DNA of 64,000 bases, taken from contig NZ_VRSV01000001.1 of the NCBI RefSeq assembly GCF_008017415.1, positions 868,001 to 932,000 on the forward strand. The letters are read 5' to 3'. This stretch comes from Microbacterium hatanonis. Lineage in GTDB: Bacteria; Actinomycetota; Actinomycetes; Actinomycetales; Microbacteriaceae. A model generated the notes under the pieces. That model was not told the DNA's origin and did not search any database. It saw nothing but the letters and a program-made list of their open reading frames with translations. Shown piece by piece: positions 14,827 through 24,382 of this stretch (within the stretch, counting starts at the first letter, position 1; each line of letters begins with the position of its first letter). The position numbers and the translations under genes were made by a program.

Positions 14827-15513
14827 GTGAGCGAGCGCGCATACGACATCGACGAGATGAGCGGGTTGGATCCGGCGGCGTGGTCGGCGTACCTCGCCCG
14901 GCGATCCGGTCTTCCCGGCCCCCGGGCGAACCTGGCGCTCGTCCTCGCGGCTGCGAGAACAGCCGGACCCGACGCGATCCGCTCCCTCCTCGACGACGGC
15001 GGCGAGTACCAGGTGATGTGCGCGGCCGCGGCGGCAGCGCGACGTGCCGGCGACCCGTCGTTCGAGGCGGAGGCGCGCGCGTTGGCTGCAGACCAACGGT
15101 GGCGTGTGCGGGAGGGCGTCGCCATGGGGCTGCAGCTCTGGGGCGATGACGACCCCGCCGCGATGATCGAGAAGGTCCGCGCATGGGCGGACGATCCGGA
15201 TCCCCTGGTGGTGCGCGCCGCGCTCGCCGCGATCTGCGAGCCCCGGTTGCTCCGCACGCGGGACGCGGCGGCCGTGGCCCTCGAGATATGCGACCGCGCC
15301 ACGGACCATGTCGCCGCACTGCCCGCCGCCGAGCGCCGCCGGCCCGAGGTGCGCACGCTGCGGCAGGCCCTGGGGTACTGCTGGAGCGTCGCCGTGGCGG
15401 CCGACCCTCCATCGGGCGTGGAGGCGTTCACCCGCATCGACACCGGCGATCCCGATCTCGCGTGGATCGCGAACGAGAACCGGAAGAAGAAGCGCTTGTC
15501 GTCTCTTCTGTGA
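14827..15513 (+). CDS. HEAT-repeat (DNA alkylation repair-like) protein
   Basis: 228 residues from GTG 14827. Helical repeats such as YQVMCAAAAAARRAGDPSFE and RWRVREGVAMGLQLWGDDD point to an alpha-solenoid of HEAT/ALK-repeat type. The glycosylase catalytic residues of AlkC/AlkD cannot be confirmed, so a scaffold or binding role is as likely. No signal peptide. It stands alone, with 113 bases to the preceding gene and no DosR-like box. Confidence 0.75.
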   Translation: MSERAYDIDEMSGLDPAAWSAYLARRSGLPGPRANLALVLAAARTAGPDAIRSLLDDGGEYQVMCAAAAAARRAGDPSFEAEARALAADQRWRVREGVAMGLQLWGDDDPAAMIEKVRAWADDPDPLVVRAALAAICEPRLLRTRDAAAVALEICDRATDHVAALPAAERRRPEVRTLRQALGYCWSVAVAADPPSGVEAFTRIDTGDPDLAWIANENRKKKRLSSLL

Positions 15514-15782
15514 TGCGGACGCGGCGCAGCGCCCGTGACGACCGCTCTGTTCTCGGAAAGAACTGTCAGCGCAGACATAGCTGCAGCGGGCTAACGTCGG
15601 TCGTGCAAGGGGAGTACTCCCATCACGATGGATTCGTCAATACGGATGTGCCGCAGCATCCCGGGTCCATCGGCCCCGTTCGCGGGGTGGAGGAGACCTT
15701 GAATGCCCGACCGGTCACGGCCGGGGCGTTCGAGGTGACTCGGAGCTCCGACGCACCGGTCCGACCCCCTCAGGAGGACCCC

Positions 15783-16619
15783 GTGAGCAAGCTCTCCCGT
15801 CTCATCGGCATGGCGTCGAAGGCGCTGGACAAGAACGGATCGTCGCAGACCGCGAATCCCGGTACGGGATCCGACTGGCGATCGATCGTTCGATCGGCCG
15901 CCGATTCGCTGACCGGTGAGGCGCGTCAGGCACCGCCCGCCGGCCGCGATCCGTACGCGGCGCCGGCGAACCGGTACACCCCGCCGCCCTCCGGCGGATA
16001 CGCGCCGCCGGCCGCGAACGGTGGTGCGGCGATGAGCGCCGCCGACCGGCAGGCGATCGCCCGCTACGACTACCTGCTCCAGACCGCCGATCCGCACCAG
16101 ATCGAGCAGATCCACCGCGATGCGTTCGCGCGGCTGAGTCCCGAGCAGCGTGCCCACGTCGAGACCCGGATGCGGGCGGAGCTGCCGCCGCACGAGGCCC
16201 CGCGTTCGTCGGATCCGTCCGACCTCGCGCGCACCGCGGCGCGAGCCGAGGCATCGCGACCGGGGATGCTGCGCGGCCTCCTGGCTCGCGCCGGTGGCGG
16301 ATCCCGCGGCGGCGGTCGCGGTGGTGCGCTCGCCGGTGCCGGCCTCGGAATGGCCGGGGGTGTGCTCGCCGGTGTCGCAGGCGGCGCGATCCTCAGCGGC
16401 ATCGCCGGTCCGCTGCTCGCTCAGGCCGCCGGGTTCGGCGTCGACTTCGACGCCCTCGCCGGGTCGCTCGACGTGGAGGGTCTCGCGGGCGGGGTCGAGG
16501 GTCTCGCCGGAGGGGTCGAGGGGATCGCGGGGGATGCGACCTCGGCCCTCGGCGAGCAGGTCAGCGGCTTCGGCGATCAGCTGGGCGGGTTCGATCTCGG
16601 CGGCTTCTTCGACCGCTGA
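15783..16619 (+). CDS. Hypothetical glycine-rich protein with one hydrophobic segment
   Basis: 278 residues from GTG 15783, with AGGAGG 5 bases ahead. Proline-rich N-terminal part (residues 45-80), a helical middle (SAADRQAIARYDYLLQTADP; PEQRAHVETRMRAELPPHEA) resembling a conserved actinobacterial domain, then a Gly/Ala-rich hydrophobic run (about 190-222) that may sit in a membrane. Ends with short GGVEGLA repeats. I cannot assign a function. The 269-base gap upstream has no clear gene and probably holds its promoter. Confidence 0.7.
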   Translation: MSKLSRLIGMASKALDKNGSSQTANPGTGSDWRSIVRSAADSLTGEARQAPPAGRDPYAAPANRYTPPPSGGYAPPAANGGAAMSAADRQAIARYDYLLQTADPHQIEQIHRDAFARLSPEQRAHVETRMRAELPPHEAPRSSDPSDLARTAARAEASRPGMLRGLLARAGGGSRGGGRGGALAGAGLGMAGGVLAGVAGGAILSGIAGPLLAQAAGFGVDFDALAGSLDVEGLAGGVEGLAGGVEGIAGDATSALGEQVSGFGDQLGGFDLGGFFDR

Positions 16620-16627
16620 GCCCGGCG

Positions 16628-17065
16628 TCAGTCGATCGGTCGCCGGCGCAGCTGTTTCACGTCCGTCCGCCGCTGTTTGGCTTTGAGCCGCCTCTCCCTC
16701 GCACCGCGGCTCGGTTTCGTCGCACGCCGGGCCGGCGCCGGAGGGCGGAGGGCGTCGGCGACCACTCCGGCCAGGCGTTCGCGCGCAGCATCCCGGTTGC
16801 GAAGCTGCGCGCGATGCTCGGACGCGGCGATCGTGAGCACTCCGTCGACAAGGCGACCGGTCAGCCGCTCGAGCAGTCGATCGCGCTGAACGGTCGAGAG
16901 AGCGCTCGAACCGGCGGCGTCCCAGGAGAGTTCGACCCGGGAGTCGGCCGTGTTGACGCCCTGTCCGCCCGGACCCGACGATCGCGAGAATCGCCACGAC
17001 AGCTCGGCTTCGGGGATCGTGACGCCCTCCGTGACCCGGAGGCCCGAACGGTGGGGGACAGGCAT
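16628..17065 (-). CDS. arfB: ArfB-type alternative ribosome-rescue peptidyl-tRNA hydrolase
   Basis: 145 residues from ATG 17065, chosen for a GAGG site; an in-frame ATG at 17092 is possible. The GGQ catalytic loop (RSSGPGGQGVN, residues 29-38) and the basic C-terminal tail (ARERRLKAKQRR) are those of ArfB/YaeJ, which enters empty mRNA channels of stalled ribosomes and frees the nascent chain. Shorter than release factors because the stop-codon recognition domains are absent. Converges on the hypothetical gene before it. Confidence 0.9.
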   Translation of the reverse strand: MPVPHRSGLRVTEGVTIPEAELSWRFSRSSGPGGQGVNTADSRVELSWDAAGSSALSTVQRDRLLERLTGRLVDGVLTIAASEHRAQLRNRDAARERLAGVVADALRPPAPARRATKPSRGARERRLKAKQRRTDVKQLRRRPID

Positions 17066-17124
17066 ACGTCCATCCTCGTACAGCGGGGGCATCGACCCGG
17101 TGTCGTGTCTGTGACAATGTCGAC

Positions 17125-17877
17125 GTGCCCGAAGCGAACGCCCGAACGAGTCCGCCCCGTCCTGTCCTCCTCGTCGTCGACGTCGGTGACGGGGGGCGCG
17201 TCGACCCGGCATTCGAAGGCCGGCTGCAGAAGCTCACCGCGGGCGTGATCGCCGCAGCCGACCTGGTCGGCTTCACGGTCGACCGCGTGCCGGCTGCCCA
17301 GACCTCGGTCGACGAGATGGTCCGGCGCCTGGATGCGGCGGCCGCCGTGATCGTCACGGGTGGGGAGGATGTCGATCCGTCGTTCTACGGCGGTCGTGCG
17401 GATCACCCGCACCTCGGTCAGACCTTCCCCGATGCCGACCGGTCGCAGATCGCCGTCGTACGACGAGCAGTCGAGACCCGGGTGCCGCTCGTCGGCATCT
17501 GCCGAGGCATGCAGTTGGTGAACGTCGCGCTGGGGGGAGACCTCGTGCAGCACCTGCACGACGGCGGGCACTCGAACGCTGCCGACCCGGCCGACAGCAT
17601 GATCGACCACCGTGTCGAACTCGACGCCGACAGCGGCTTGGCGCGCCTGCTGGGTGCGACCGAGCTCGAGGTCCGCAGCTCGCATCACCAGTCCGTGAAC
17701 CGGCCGGGCGAGGGTCTGCGGGTGGTCGCCCATGCCGATGACGGCACGATCGAGGCGATCGAGCACGAAGATGCTCCCCTCTGGTGCGTCCAGTGGCATC
17801 CGGAGGAGGCCGGCTCGCGCGGCACCGTGCTCGCCGACCTGCTGGAGGCCGCGATGGCTGCCCGCCGTCGGCACTGA
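17125..17877 (+). CDS. Class I glutamine amidotransferase, gamma-glutamyl-GABA hydrolase (PuuD) family
   Basis: 250 residues from GTG 17125. Amidase triad: nucleophile C126 in GICRGMQLVN, and HPEE near the C-terminus (CVQWHPEE). TGGEDVDPSFYGG (78-90) is the typical PuuD-family motif. Family enzymes remove a gamma-glutamyl group, as in putrescine breakdown, but no other putrescine genes are nearby so the substrate is open. Divergent from arfB with a short shared gap. Confidence 0.9.
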   Translation: MPEANARTSPPRPVLLVVDVGDGGRVDPAFEGRLQKLTAGVIAAADLVGFTVDRVPAAQTSVDEMVRRLDAAAAVIVTGGEDVDPSFYGGRADHPHLGQTFPDADRSQIAVVRRAVETRVPLVGICRGMQLVNVALGGDLVQHLHDGGHSNAADPADSMIDHRVELDADSGLARLLGATELEVRSSHHQSVNRPGEGLRVVAHADDGTIEAIEHEDAPLWCVQWHPEEAGSRGTVLADLLEAAMAARRRH

Positions 17878-18109
17878 CCCGGCGCCCCGGATGCTGCGCA
17901 CGTACTCGTCGACCGAACTCAGGATGGATGCGGGAGGCGACGGGCAAGCTGCGGAAATGCGCGGGTGATCGAGCCCCGCTCAACGTTCATCCCGAGTACG
18001 GGCTCACGGGTGCGGGGCACACGGGAGGAGATGGTGGGGCGGCGCCCGCTCCGCGCTAGGGTGCGGATGACGCCGACACCCGTGGCGCCGCGGAGAAGAG
18101 AGGTGCCGC
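17878..18109. other. Intergenic region, no gene seen
   Basis: 232 bases between the amidotransferase and the DUF1345 gene. No convincing small gene, hairpin or box found; it presumably carries the promoter of the membrane protein. Confidence 0.5.
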
Positions 18110-18769
18110 GTGAGCGATCAGACCCGAGACTTCGATGACCCCTGGCATCGGGCCTGGGTGCGCGTCGGTGTGCTGTTCCTCATCCTGATCGCGGTCACCG
18201 TCGCCGTCGGCGCAGCGGGATCGTGGGCGTACGCTCCCGCGGTGGGGTGGATCGCCGCATCCGCCACCTTCATCTCGTGGGAGTGGGGCACCGTCCTCCG
18301 CCTCGGGCCCGCCGACACGGCCAGCCACGCGACCCGTGAAGACCCCACGAGAGCGACGGCCCAAGGGCTTCTGCTGCTGGCGAGCCTCGCCAGCTTCGGG
18401 GCGATCGCACTCGTGCTCTACGAGTCGGGCTCAGTGACCGGGCCGGAGAAGTTCGCGCTCGTGGCCATCGCGCTGTTCACCGTCGCCGCCTCGTGGTGTC
18501 TGGTGCACGTGCTCTTCACGCTGCGCTACGCCGCGATCTACTACCGCGACGGCGGGACCGGTGTGGACTTCAACCAGACCGAGCCCCCGCAGTACCGCGA
18601 CTTCGCCTACCTCGCCTTCACGCTGGGCATGACCTACCAGGTGTCGGATACGAATCTGACGAGCAGCACCATCCGACGTGAGGCACTGCGCCACGCCCTC
18701 ATCTCGTTCGTGCTCGGAGTGGTCGTGCTCGCCGCGACCATCAACCTCGTGGCGACGCTGATCGCCTGA
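18110..18769 (+). CDS. DUF1345 family membrane protein
   Basis: 219 residues, five hydrophobic segments (about 19-37, 42-58, 85-102, 115-137, 193-217). The block TEPPQYRDFAYLAFTLGMTY followed by QVSDTNL is the DUF1345 signature. Inner-membrane protein of unknown role. Starts at GTG 18110. It stands alone and converges on the leftward membrane protein. Confidence 0.88.
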   Translation: MSDQTRDFDDPWHRAWVRVGVLFLILIAVTVAVGAAGSWAYAPAVGWIAASATFISWEWGTVLRLGPADTASHATREDPTRATAQGLLLLASLASFGAIALVLYESGSVTGPEKFALVAIALFTVAASWCLVHVLFTLRYAAIYYRDGGTGVDFNQTEPPQYRDFAYLAFTLGMTYQVSDTNLTSSTIRREALRHALISFVLGVVVLAATINLVATLIA

Positions 18770-18785
18770 GCGCCTCGGCGCCTGA

Positions 18786-19952
18786 TCAGCCGCTGCGCTC
18801 GACGCCCGTCGCGTCGGGCAGCATGTCGAAGAACACCGATGTGTACTCGTCGCGGGCCGAGAACACGACCCGCAGGGCGCCGGCCTGCTGGCCGAACGAC
18901 TCGCTGTCGATGTCGGAGTCGACGCCGCGGCGCACCGACAGGGTCATATCCTCGGTGTTCGCGTAGCCGGCGTCGGTCGCCGCGCCCTCGGCCACGGGCC
19001 ACAGGGCTCCCCACGACACCTCGTCGGCTCCGAACTCCTCCGCGACGGAGCGGGGCTGGCTGGATGCTGCGCCGGCGTGATCCACCTGGCCGGCCCGGTA
19101 CATCCACGAGTCCGACGCCAGCTCGCCGGGTCGCACGGGTGCGGTGACGCTGACGAAGTCGGCGGCGACCGTGACCGAGATCAGACGCCGGTGACCGACC
19201 TCGGCGGAGATCGCGTCCACAGCCGTGGCCAGATGTTCGGGCGATCGCAGGTCGGCGTGCAGGCGTCCCTCCTGCAGGGCGCTGATGCTCTGACCGACCG
19301 CGACGTGGTACGGGGCGACCACTGCGGCGGCTGCGATCAGGGCGGTCGCGACGAACAGCACGAAGCGCGCCGGCCGACCCCGTCGCCCGACGCCGAGGAA
19401 CGGGCGCCGTCGTCGTCCGCCCATCGGGATGGTGCCCGGTTCGGGTCGCAGGATCGGCCCCGCCTGCGCAGCGTGCGGAATCCTCGACGCGTCGGCGGGG
19501 GGATTGCCCTCTGGCTCGTCGACGAGCGCGATCTCAGGACCGTCGGGCACGAGCAGGACGGCCGAGTGCACGCTTCCCGCCTGAAAGCGCGGCACGTCGA
19601 CGATCTGCACGATCCGACGAACCGTGGTGCGGAACGCCGCGCCGGTTCGCGGAAGCACCGTGACGTCGAGCTCGCAGAGAGGCTGGTCGTTGATCAGCGT
19701 GCCCGTCTGCCGGATCGCATCCACTCGCGCCACCGCCGAGCGACCGGCGGCGCGGGCAGCGGCGATGTCGGCGTCGGAGGCCAGCGAGATTCCTCGCGCC
19801 GTTCGCAGGACGGCCATGAGGATGCCCGTGCCGACGATGAGCGTCAACGACACCGCGATCGTCCAGACGCCCGCGCCGGGTGGACCGACGAGCTGAACCA
19901 CCACCCCTCCCGCACCGATACCGACACCGATGAAGAAGAGCAGGCGAAGCAT
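18786..19952 (-). CDS. Hypothetical membrane-anchored protein
   Basis: 388 residues. Two N-terminal transmembrane helices (about 3-22 and 29-50), a cytoplasmic beta-rich part (residues 60-140, with DVTVLPRTGAAFRTTVRRIV), a basic stretch, another helix (about 200-220), then an extracytoplasmic domain ending at the C-terminus. No family recognised. The middle domain resembles small regulatory beta modules next to membrane helices, but that is a guess. Confidence 0.65.
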   Translation of the reverse strand: MLRLLFFIGVGIGAGGVVVQLVGPPGAGVWTIAVSLTLIVGTGILMAVLRTARGISLASDADIAAARAAGRSAVARVDAIRQTGTLINDQPLCELDVTVLPRTGAAFRTTVRRIVQIVDVPRFQAGSVHSAVLLVPDGPEIALVDEPEGNPPADASRIPHAAQAGPILRPEPGTIPMGGRRRRPFLGVGRRGRPARFVLFVATALIAAAAVVAPYHVAVGQSISALQEGRLHADLRSPEHLATAVDAISAEVGHRRLISVTVAADFVSVTAPVRPGELASDSWMYRAGQVDHAGAASSQPRSVAEEFGADEVSWGALWPVAEGAATDAGYANTEDMTLSVRRGVDSDIDSESFGQQAGALRVVFSARDEYTSVFFDMLPDATGVERSG

Positions 19953-20029
19953 GCTCTCAGGCTATCGAGCCGCCCGAACGGCCCTGGCCCGGCGTCGATA
20001 GCGGGGCCGCGGTCTCTTCGGACGCCGCT

Positions 20030-20809
20030 TCATGCGGCCGGGCAGCTCGGAATGCCGTCTGCGCGATCATCTCCGATCGGCGCGCCCGACACCGCGGCGA
20101 CGGCACGTACGGCGGCGTCCCAGTAGCGCGCGTAATGAGACGGATCGGCGTTGACCTGCGTGGTGTGCGCAACGATCGTCGGCTCGAGTGCGGTGCGGTC
20201 GGGGACACGCGCCGCCATCGCCCGGTAGAACATGGTCGCCGCGGTGTACGGATCGAGGCGCTCTTCGCGCGTGCCCCAGTTGTCCTGCTGCTGGAACAGC
20301 CCGATCGACGTCGTCCGCGACCCATCGGGGTTGGTGACTCCGCTCGTCTCCCAGTCGCCGTAGTCGATGTTGCGCAGAGACGATTCGCCCATCGCGGTCA
20401 TCACGGCGATCGTCTGGTCGCGGCTGTCGAAGCCGAGGTCGCGCCCCGCGATCAGGATCGTGCAGGCGTTGCCGAGCTGCGCGACCCCGTACCCGGCGAC
20501 ATGGGGTGCGGCGGGCATCAGGGGTTCGGGCGATGCCGGGCGGTCCGTGCCGAAGACGGGCGAGCCGAGCGCATCGTCCCACGCTGCGGAGAGGGAGGTC
20601 AGAGCGTAACCGCCGCCCCAGATGACCGTGACGCCGAGAAGAAGCGGCAGGGCGATGCCGGAGGCGATCAGCCAGGCGCGTCGGGTGCGCTGCCGCTTCG
20701 CGCGCCGTGCTCGAGCGCGCCGAGCGGCGGACGCGGTGGGCCTCTTCGCGCCGCGCCGCGCTGGTGCTGACCGCGCTTTCGACCGGCGAACGGGAGGACG
20801 TGCGGGCAC
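20030..20809 (-). CDS. Membrane-anchored lysozyme-like cell-wall hydrolase
   Basis: 259 residues from GTG 20809, chosen because GGAGGGG lies 5 bases ahead. Very basic N-terminus (residues 1-45), one transmembrane helix (about 47-68), then an extracellular lysozyme-fold domain with AVMTAMGESSLRNIDYGDW (the glutamate is the likely catalytic acid) and SIGLFQQQDNWG. The same domain occurs in the LysM protein at 63110. Likely cuts glycan strands or remodels peptidoglycan. Faces the aldo/keto reductase gene. Confidence 0.75.
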   Translation of the reverse strand: MPARPPVRRSKARSAPARRGAKRPTASAARRARARRAKRQRTRRAWLIASGIALPLLLGVTVIWGGGYALTSLSAAWDDALGSPVFGTDRPASPEPLMPAAPHVAGYGVAQLGNACTILIAGRDLGFDSRDQTIAVMTAMGESSLRNIDYGDWETSGVTNPDGSRTTSIGLFQQQDNWGTREERLDPYTAATMFYRAMAARVPDRTALEPTIVAHTTQVNADPSHYARYWDAAVRAVAAVSGAPIGDDRADGIPSCPAA

Positions 20810-20934
20810 GTGTTCCCCTCCGGTCTCTCTGTGGGCGGCGCGAAGCCATCGTAGAGGGAGCGGCCGTCGCTGCGGCACTCGGCGACATCGGCGAACGGAT
20901 GACGAGCCCGTCACCCGGGCGTACCGTGGAACCC

Positions 20935-21774
20935 ATGACCGAGCTCGCGCCCCTCATCGCCCTGAACGACGGCCACCAGATCCCCGCCCTCGGATTCGGC
21001 ACGTACCCGTTGCGCGGAGAAGACGGTGCCGAGGCCGTCGCCTCCGCGATCCGCACCGGCTACCGGTCGCTCGACACCGCTTTCAACTATGACAACGAGG
21101 GGGCGGTCGGAGAGGGCATCCGCCGTTCCGGGCTCGCGCGCGAGGAGCTGTTCGTCACCTCGAAGCTTCCGGGGCGTTATCAGGGCGAGCCGACGGTGGC
21201 CACCGTTCGCGAGTCGCTCTGGCGTCTGGGGCTGGAGTACCTCGACCTCTACTTGATCCACTGGCCCAATCCCAGCGTGGGGGAGTACGTGCGCTCGTGG
21301 GAGAACCTCGTCACCGCCCGTGATCTGGGCCTCGTACGCTCGATCGGAGTGAGCAACTTCACCGAGCGGCATCTCGCCGACGTCATCGACGCGACCGGCG
21401 TGACCCCTGCCGTGAACCAGATCGAGATGCACCCGTACTTCCCGCAGATGGAGCAGCGGGCCGTCAACGCGCGTCTCGGCATCGTGACCGAAGCGTGGAG
21501 CCCCCTCGGCAAGGGCAGCGCCCCCTACCGAGAAGCTCCCGTCGTGGCCGCCGCGGCGGCACACCGGGTGACTCCGGCGCAGGTCATTCTGCGGTGGCAC
21601 GTGCAACTCGGCAGCGTCCCCATCCCGAAGAGTGCCACGCCGTCACGCCAGGCTGAGAATCTCGACGTCTTCGGTTTCGAGCTCGACGACTCCGAGATGG
21701 CGGCCGTCACCGCGCTGGGCCGACGGGACGGCCGGCTCTTCGACGGCGACCCCGACACGCACGAGGAGCAGTAG
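20935..21774 (+). CDS. Aldo/keto reductase (2,5-diketo-D-gluconate reductase-like)
   Basis: 279 residues from ATG 20935. The NADPH-dependent TIM-barrel family is clear from the tetrad Asp and Tyr (SLDTAFNYDNE), Lys (TSKLPG) and His (LIHWPNP), then SIGVSNF and the cofactor segment PIPKSATPSRQAEN. Cytoplasmic reductase of aldehydes and ketones; the exact substrate is unknown. Convergent with the UvrA-like gene, 3 bases apart. Confidence 0.92.
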   Translation: MTELAPLIALNDGHQIPALGFGTYPLRGEDGAEAVASAIRTGYRSLDTAFNYDNEGAVGEGIRRSGLAREELFVTSKLPGRYQGEPTVATVRESLWRLGLEYLDLYLIHWPNPSVGEYVRSWENLVTARDLGLVRSIGVSNFTERHLADVIDATGVTPAVNQIEMHPYFPQMEQRAVNARLGIVTEAWSPLGKGSAPYREAPVVAAAAAHRVTPAQVILRWHVQLGSVPIPKSATPSRQAENLDVFGFELDDSEMAAVTALGRRDGRLFDGDPDTHEEQ

Positions 21775-21777
21775 GCC

Positions 21778-24324
21778 TCAGGCGCCCGCGAGCCGTCGCG
21801 CGAGGTAGGGGGCCGTGCGACTGGCGTCGTCATGGGCCACGTCGTGCGGGGTTCCCGCGGCGACGATGCGCCCGCCCGCGTCGCCTCCCGCCGGGCCCAG
21901 ATCGATGACCCAGTCGGCGGCGGCGACGACGTCCATATCGTGCTCGACGACGACGACGGAATTGCCCGCGTCGACCAGCGCCTGCAGCTGCGCCAGCAGC
22001 AGCCGCACGTCGGCGGGGTGCAGCCCCGTGGTCGGCTCGTCGAGCAGGTAGAGCGTGTGGCCGCGGCCCGCACGCTGCAGCTCGGTCGCGAGCTTGATGC
22101 GCTGCGCCTCCCCACCCGACAGCTCGGTCGCCGGCTGCCCGAGCCTCAGATACCCCAGCCCCACGTCGCGCAGGGTGCGAAGACTCCGGGATGCTGCCGG
22201 CACGGCCTCGAGGAACTCCGCCGCCTGATCGACGGTGAGCGCGAGCACGTCGGCGACGTTCTTGCCGTCGTAGGTCACTTCGAGCGTCTCGGTGTTGTAG
22301 CGCGAGCCGTCGCACGTCGGGCACCGCCCGTAGCTTCCGGGCAGGAACAGCAGCTCGACCGAGACGTAGCCTTCGCCGAGGCACGTCTCGCAGCGGCCGC
22401 CGGCGACGTTGAACGAGAAGCGACCGGCGGAGTACCCGCGCTCACGGGCGAGGTCGGTGTCGGCGAACAGCGCCCGCACCGCGTCGAACAGCCCGGTGTA
22501 GGTCGCCAGATTCGAGCGCGGCGTTCGCCCGATCGGCTTCTGATCCACACGAACCATCCGGTCGATGTGCTCCAGGCCCGATACCCGTCGGACGGCGAGG
22601 GCGTCGGCAGCGGGCAGGATCGCATCGGCCAGCTCCGCGGGTGCGGCGTCGGCCTCAGCATCCGCTCCCTCCTCCGCGCCGATACCGGTTCCTCGGAGAT
22701 ACCCGTCGACGACCTCGCGCAGCACGCGACCGACCAGCGTCGACTTGCCGGAGCCGGAGACGCCCGTGACGGCCACCAAGGTTCCGAGCGGAACGGCTGC
22801 GTCGACGTCGGCCAGGTTATGCAGCGAGACGCCCTCCAGCGACAACCAGTCCGAGGGGGAGCGCCGTTCGCGCTCCGCCGTCGGTGCCTCACCCGACTCG
22901 GGGAAGAGGAAGGGGCGGGTCCGAGACCCCGCGACCTCGGCGAGACCGTCGACGGGGCCGCTGTACAGCACGTCGCCGCCCCCTTCGCCGGCACCCGGGC
23001 CCACGTCGACGATCCAGGCGGCGCCGCGCACGACGTCCATGTTGTGCTCGACGACGAAGACCGAGTTGCCCGAGGATGCGAGTTGCGCCAGCACGTCGAG
23101 CAGGGGCTCGGCGTCCGCGGGATGGAGGCCCGCCGACGGCTCGTCGAGCACATAGACCACCCCGAACAGGCCCGAGCGCAGCTGGGTCGCCAGCCGCAGA
23201 CGCTGCATCTCGCCCGGCGAGAGCGTCGTCGTCACGCGGCCGAGGCCGAGGTAGCCGAGTCCGAGATCGGTGAGCACCCGGATCCGTGCCAGCAGGTCGG
23301 TGGCCAGCGCGACGGCGACGTCGGTGCGCTCGCCGGAGGTCGTGGACGACACCGCAGGCGCAGGATTCTCCAGCATCGTCGTCGGTCGGAGGATCTCGGC
23401 GAGCTCGCTCATCGGCAGCGCGTTCAGTTCGGCGATCGTGCGGCCGGCGAACGTGACGGCGAGTGCCTCGCGTCGCAGCCCCGAGCCCCCGCACAACGGG
23501 CAGACGCCCGTGCGCACGAACCGCAGCACGCGCTCGCGCATCGTGGCGCTCTTCGAATCGGCCAGCGTGTGGAAGACGTACTTCTTCGCGCTCCAGAACA
23601 TGCCCTTGTAGGGCTTCGCGACGCGGTCGCGCTGCGGAGTGATCTCCACGACGGGCTGCTCGTCGGTGTAGAGGAGCCAGTCGCGGTCTGCGGGATCGAG
23701 GTCGCGCCAGGGACGGTCGACGTCGTACCCGAGGGCGATCGTGATGTCGCGCAGGTTCTTCGCCTGCCAGGCGCCGGGCCACGCGGCGATGGCGCCGTCG
23801 CGGATGCTCAGCGAGGTGTCGGGCACCAGCGTCTCTTCGGTGACGGTGTGCGCGACGCCGACGCCGTGGCACTCGGGGCACGCTCCCGCTGCGGTGTTGG
23901 GCGAGAACGCATCCGAGTCGAGCCGGGTGTCGAAGCCCTCGGGGAACGTGCCGGCGCGAGAGAACAGCATCCGCAGCGTATTGGAGAGCGTGGTGACGGT
24001 TCCGACGCTCGACCGCGAGCTGGGTGCGCCGCGTCGCTGCTGCAGCGCCACTGCCGGCGGGAGCCCCGTGATGGAGTCGACGTGCGGGTTGTGGCCCTGC
24101 TGGATGAGCCGCCGCGCGTAGGGCGCGACGGATTCGAGATAGCGGCGCTGAGCCTCGGTGAAGATGGTGCCGAACGCGAGCGACGACTTCCCCGACCCCG
24201 ATACGCCGGTGAAGGCGACGATCACATCGCGCGGCACGTCGACGTCGATGTTGCGGAGATTGTTCTCGCTGGCTCCGCGTACGCGAACGAACGCGTCGGG
24301 TGTCGTGTGCTCATATCCGGGCAT
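21778..24324 (-). CDS. Short UvrA-like ABC ATPase paralogue
   Basis: 848 residues, shorter than true UvrA (about 950). Two ABC modules: Walker A GVSGSGKSSLAFG (about residue 40) and GVSGSGKSTLVG (about 525), two LSGGE/LSPGE signatures and zinc-finger cysteine pairs (CPECHGVG, CPLCGGSG, CETCLGEG, CPTCDGS). Such short paralogues (class II UvrA) are linked to DNA-binding drug tolerance rather than standard excision repair, though the role is unproven here. It stands alone, with 58 bases to the helicase gene upstream of it. Confidence 0.9.
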   Translation of the reverse strand: MPGYEHTTPDAFVRVRGASENNLRNIDVDVPRDVIVAFTGVSGSGKSSLAFGTIFTEAQRRYLESVAPYARRLIQQGHNPHVDSITGLPPAVALQQRRGAPSSRSSVGTVTTLSNTLRMLFSRAGTFPEGFDTRLDSDAFSPNTAAGACPECHGVGVAHTVTEETLVPDTSLSIRDGAIAAWPGAWQAKNLRDITIALGYDVDRPWRDLDPADRDWLLYTDEQPVVEITPQRDRVAKPYKGMFWSAKKYVFHTLADSKSATMRERVLRFVRTGVCPLCGGSGLRREALAVTFAGRTIAELNALPMSELAEILRPTTMLENPAPAVSSTTSGERTDVAVALATDLLARIRVLTDLGLGYLGLGRVTTTLSPGEMQRLRLATQLRSGLFGVVYVLDEPSAGLHPADAEPLLDVLAQLASSGNSVFVVEHNMDVVRGAAWIVDVGPGAGEGGGDVLYSGPVDGLAEVAGSRTRPFLFPESGEAPTAERERRSPSDWLSLEGVSLHNLADVDAAVPLGTLVAVTGVSGSGKSTLVGRVLREVVDGYLRGTGIGAEEGADAEADAAPAELADAILPAADALAVRRVSGLEHIDRMVRVDQKPIGRTPRSNLATYTGLFDAVRALFADTDLARERGYSAGRFSFNVAGGRCETCLGEGYVSVELLFLPGSYGRCPTCDGSRYNTETLEVTYDGKNVADVLALTVDQAAEFLEAVPAASRSLRTLRDVGLGYLRLGQPATELSGGEAQRIKLATELQRAGRGHTLYLLDEPTTGLHPADVRLLLAQLQALVDAGNSVVVVEHDMDVVAAADWVIDLGPAGGDAGGRIVAAGTPHDVAHDDASRTAPYLARRLAGA

Positions 24325-24382
24325 CGGGCCACCCTATGCGGCAACCGCCGCCTTCGCCGCCGACGCGTCGGTGGCGGGGACG

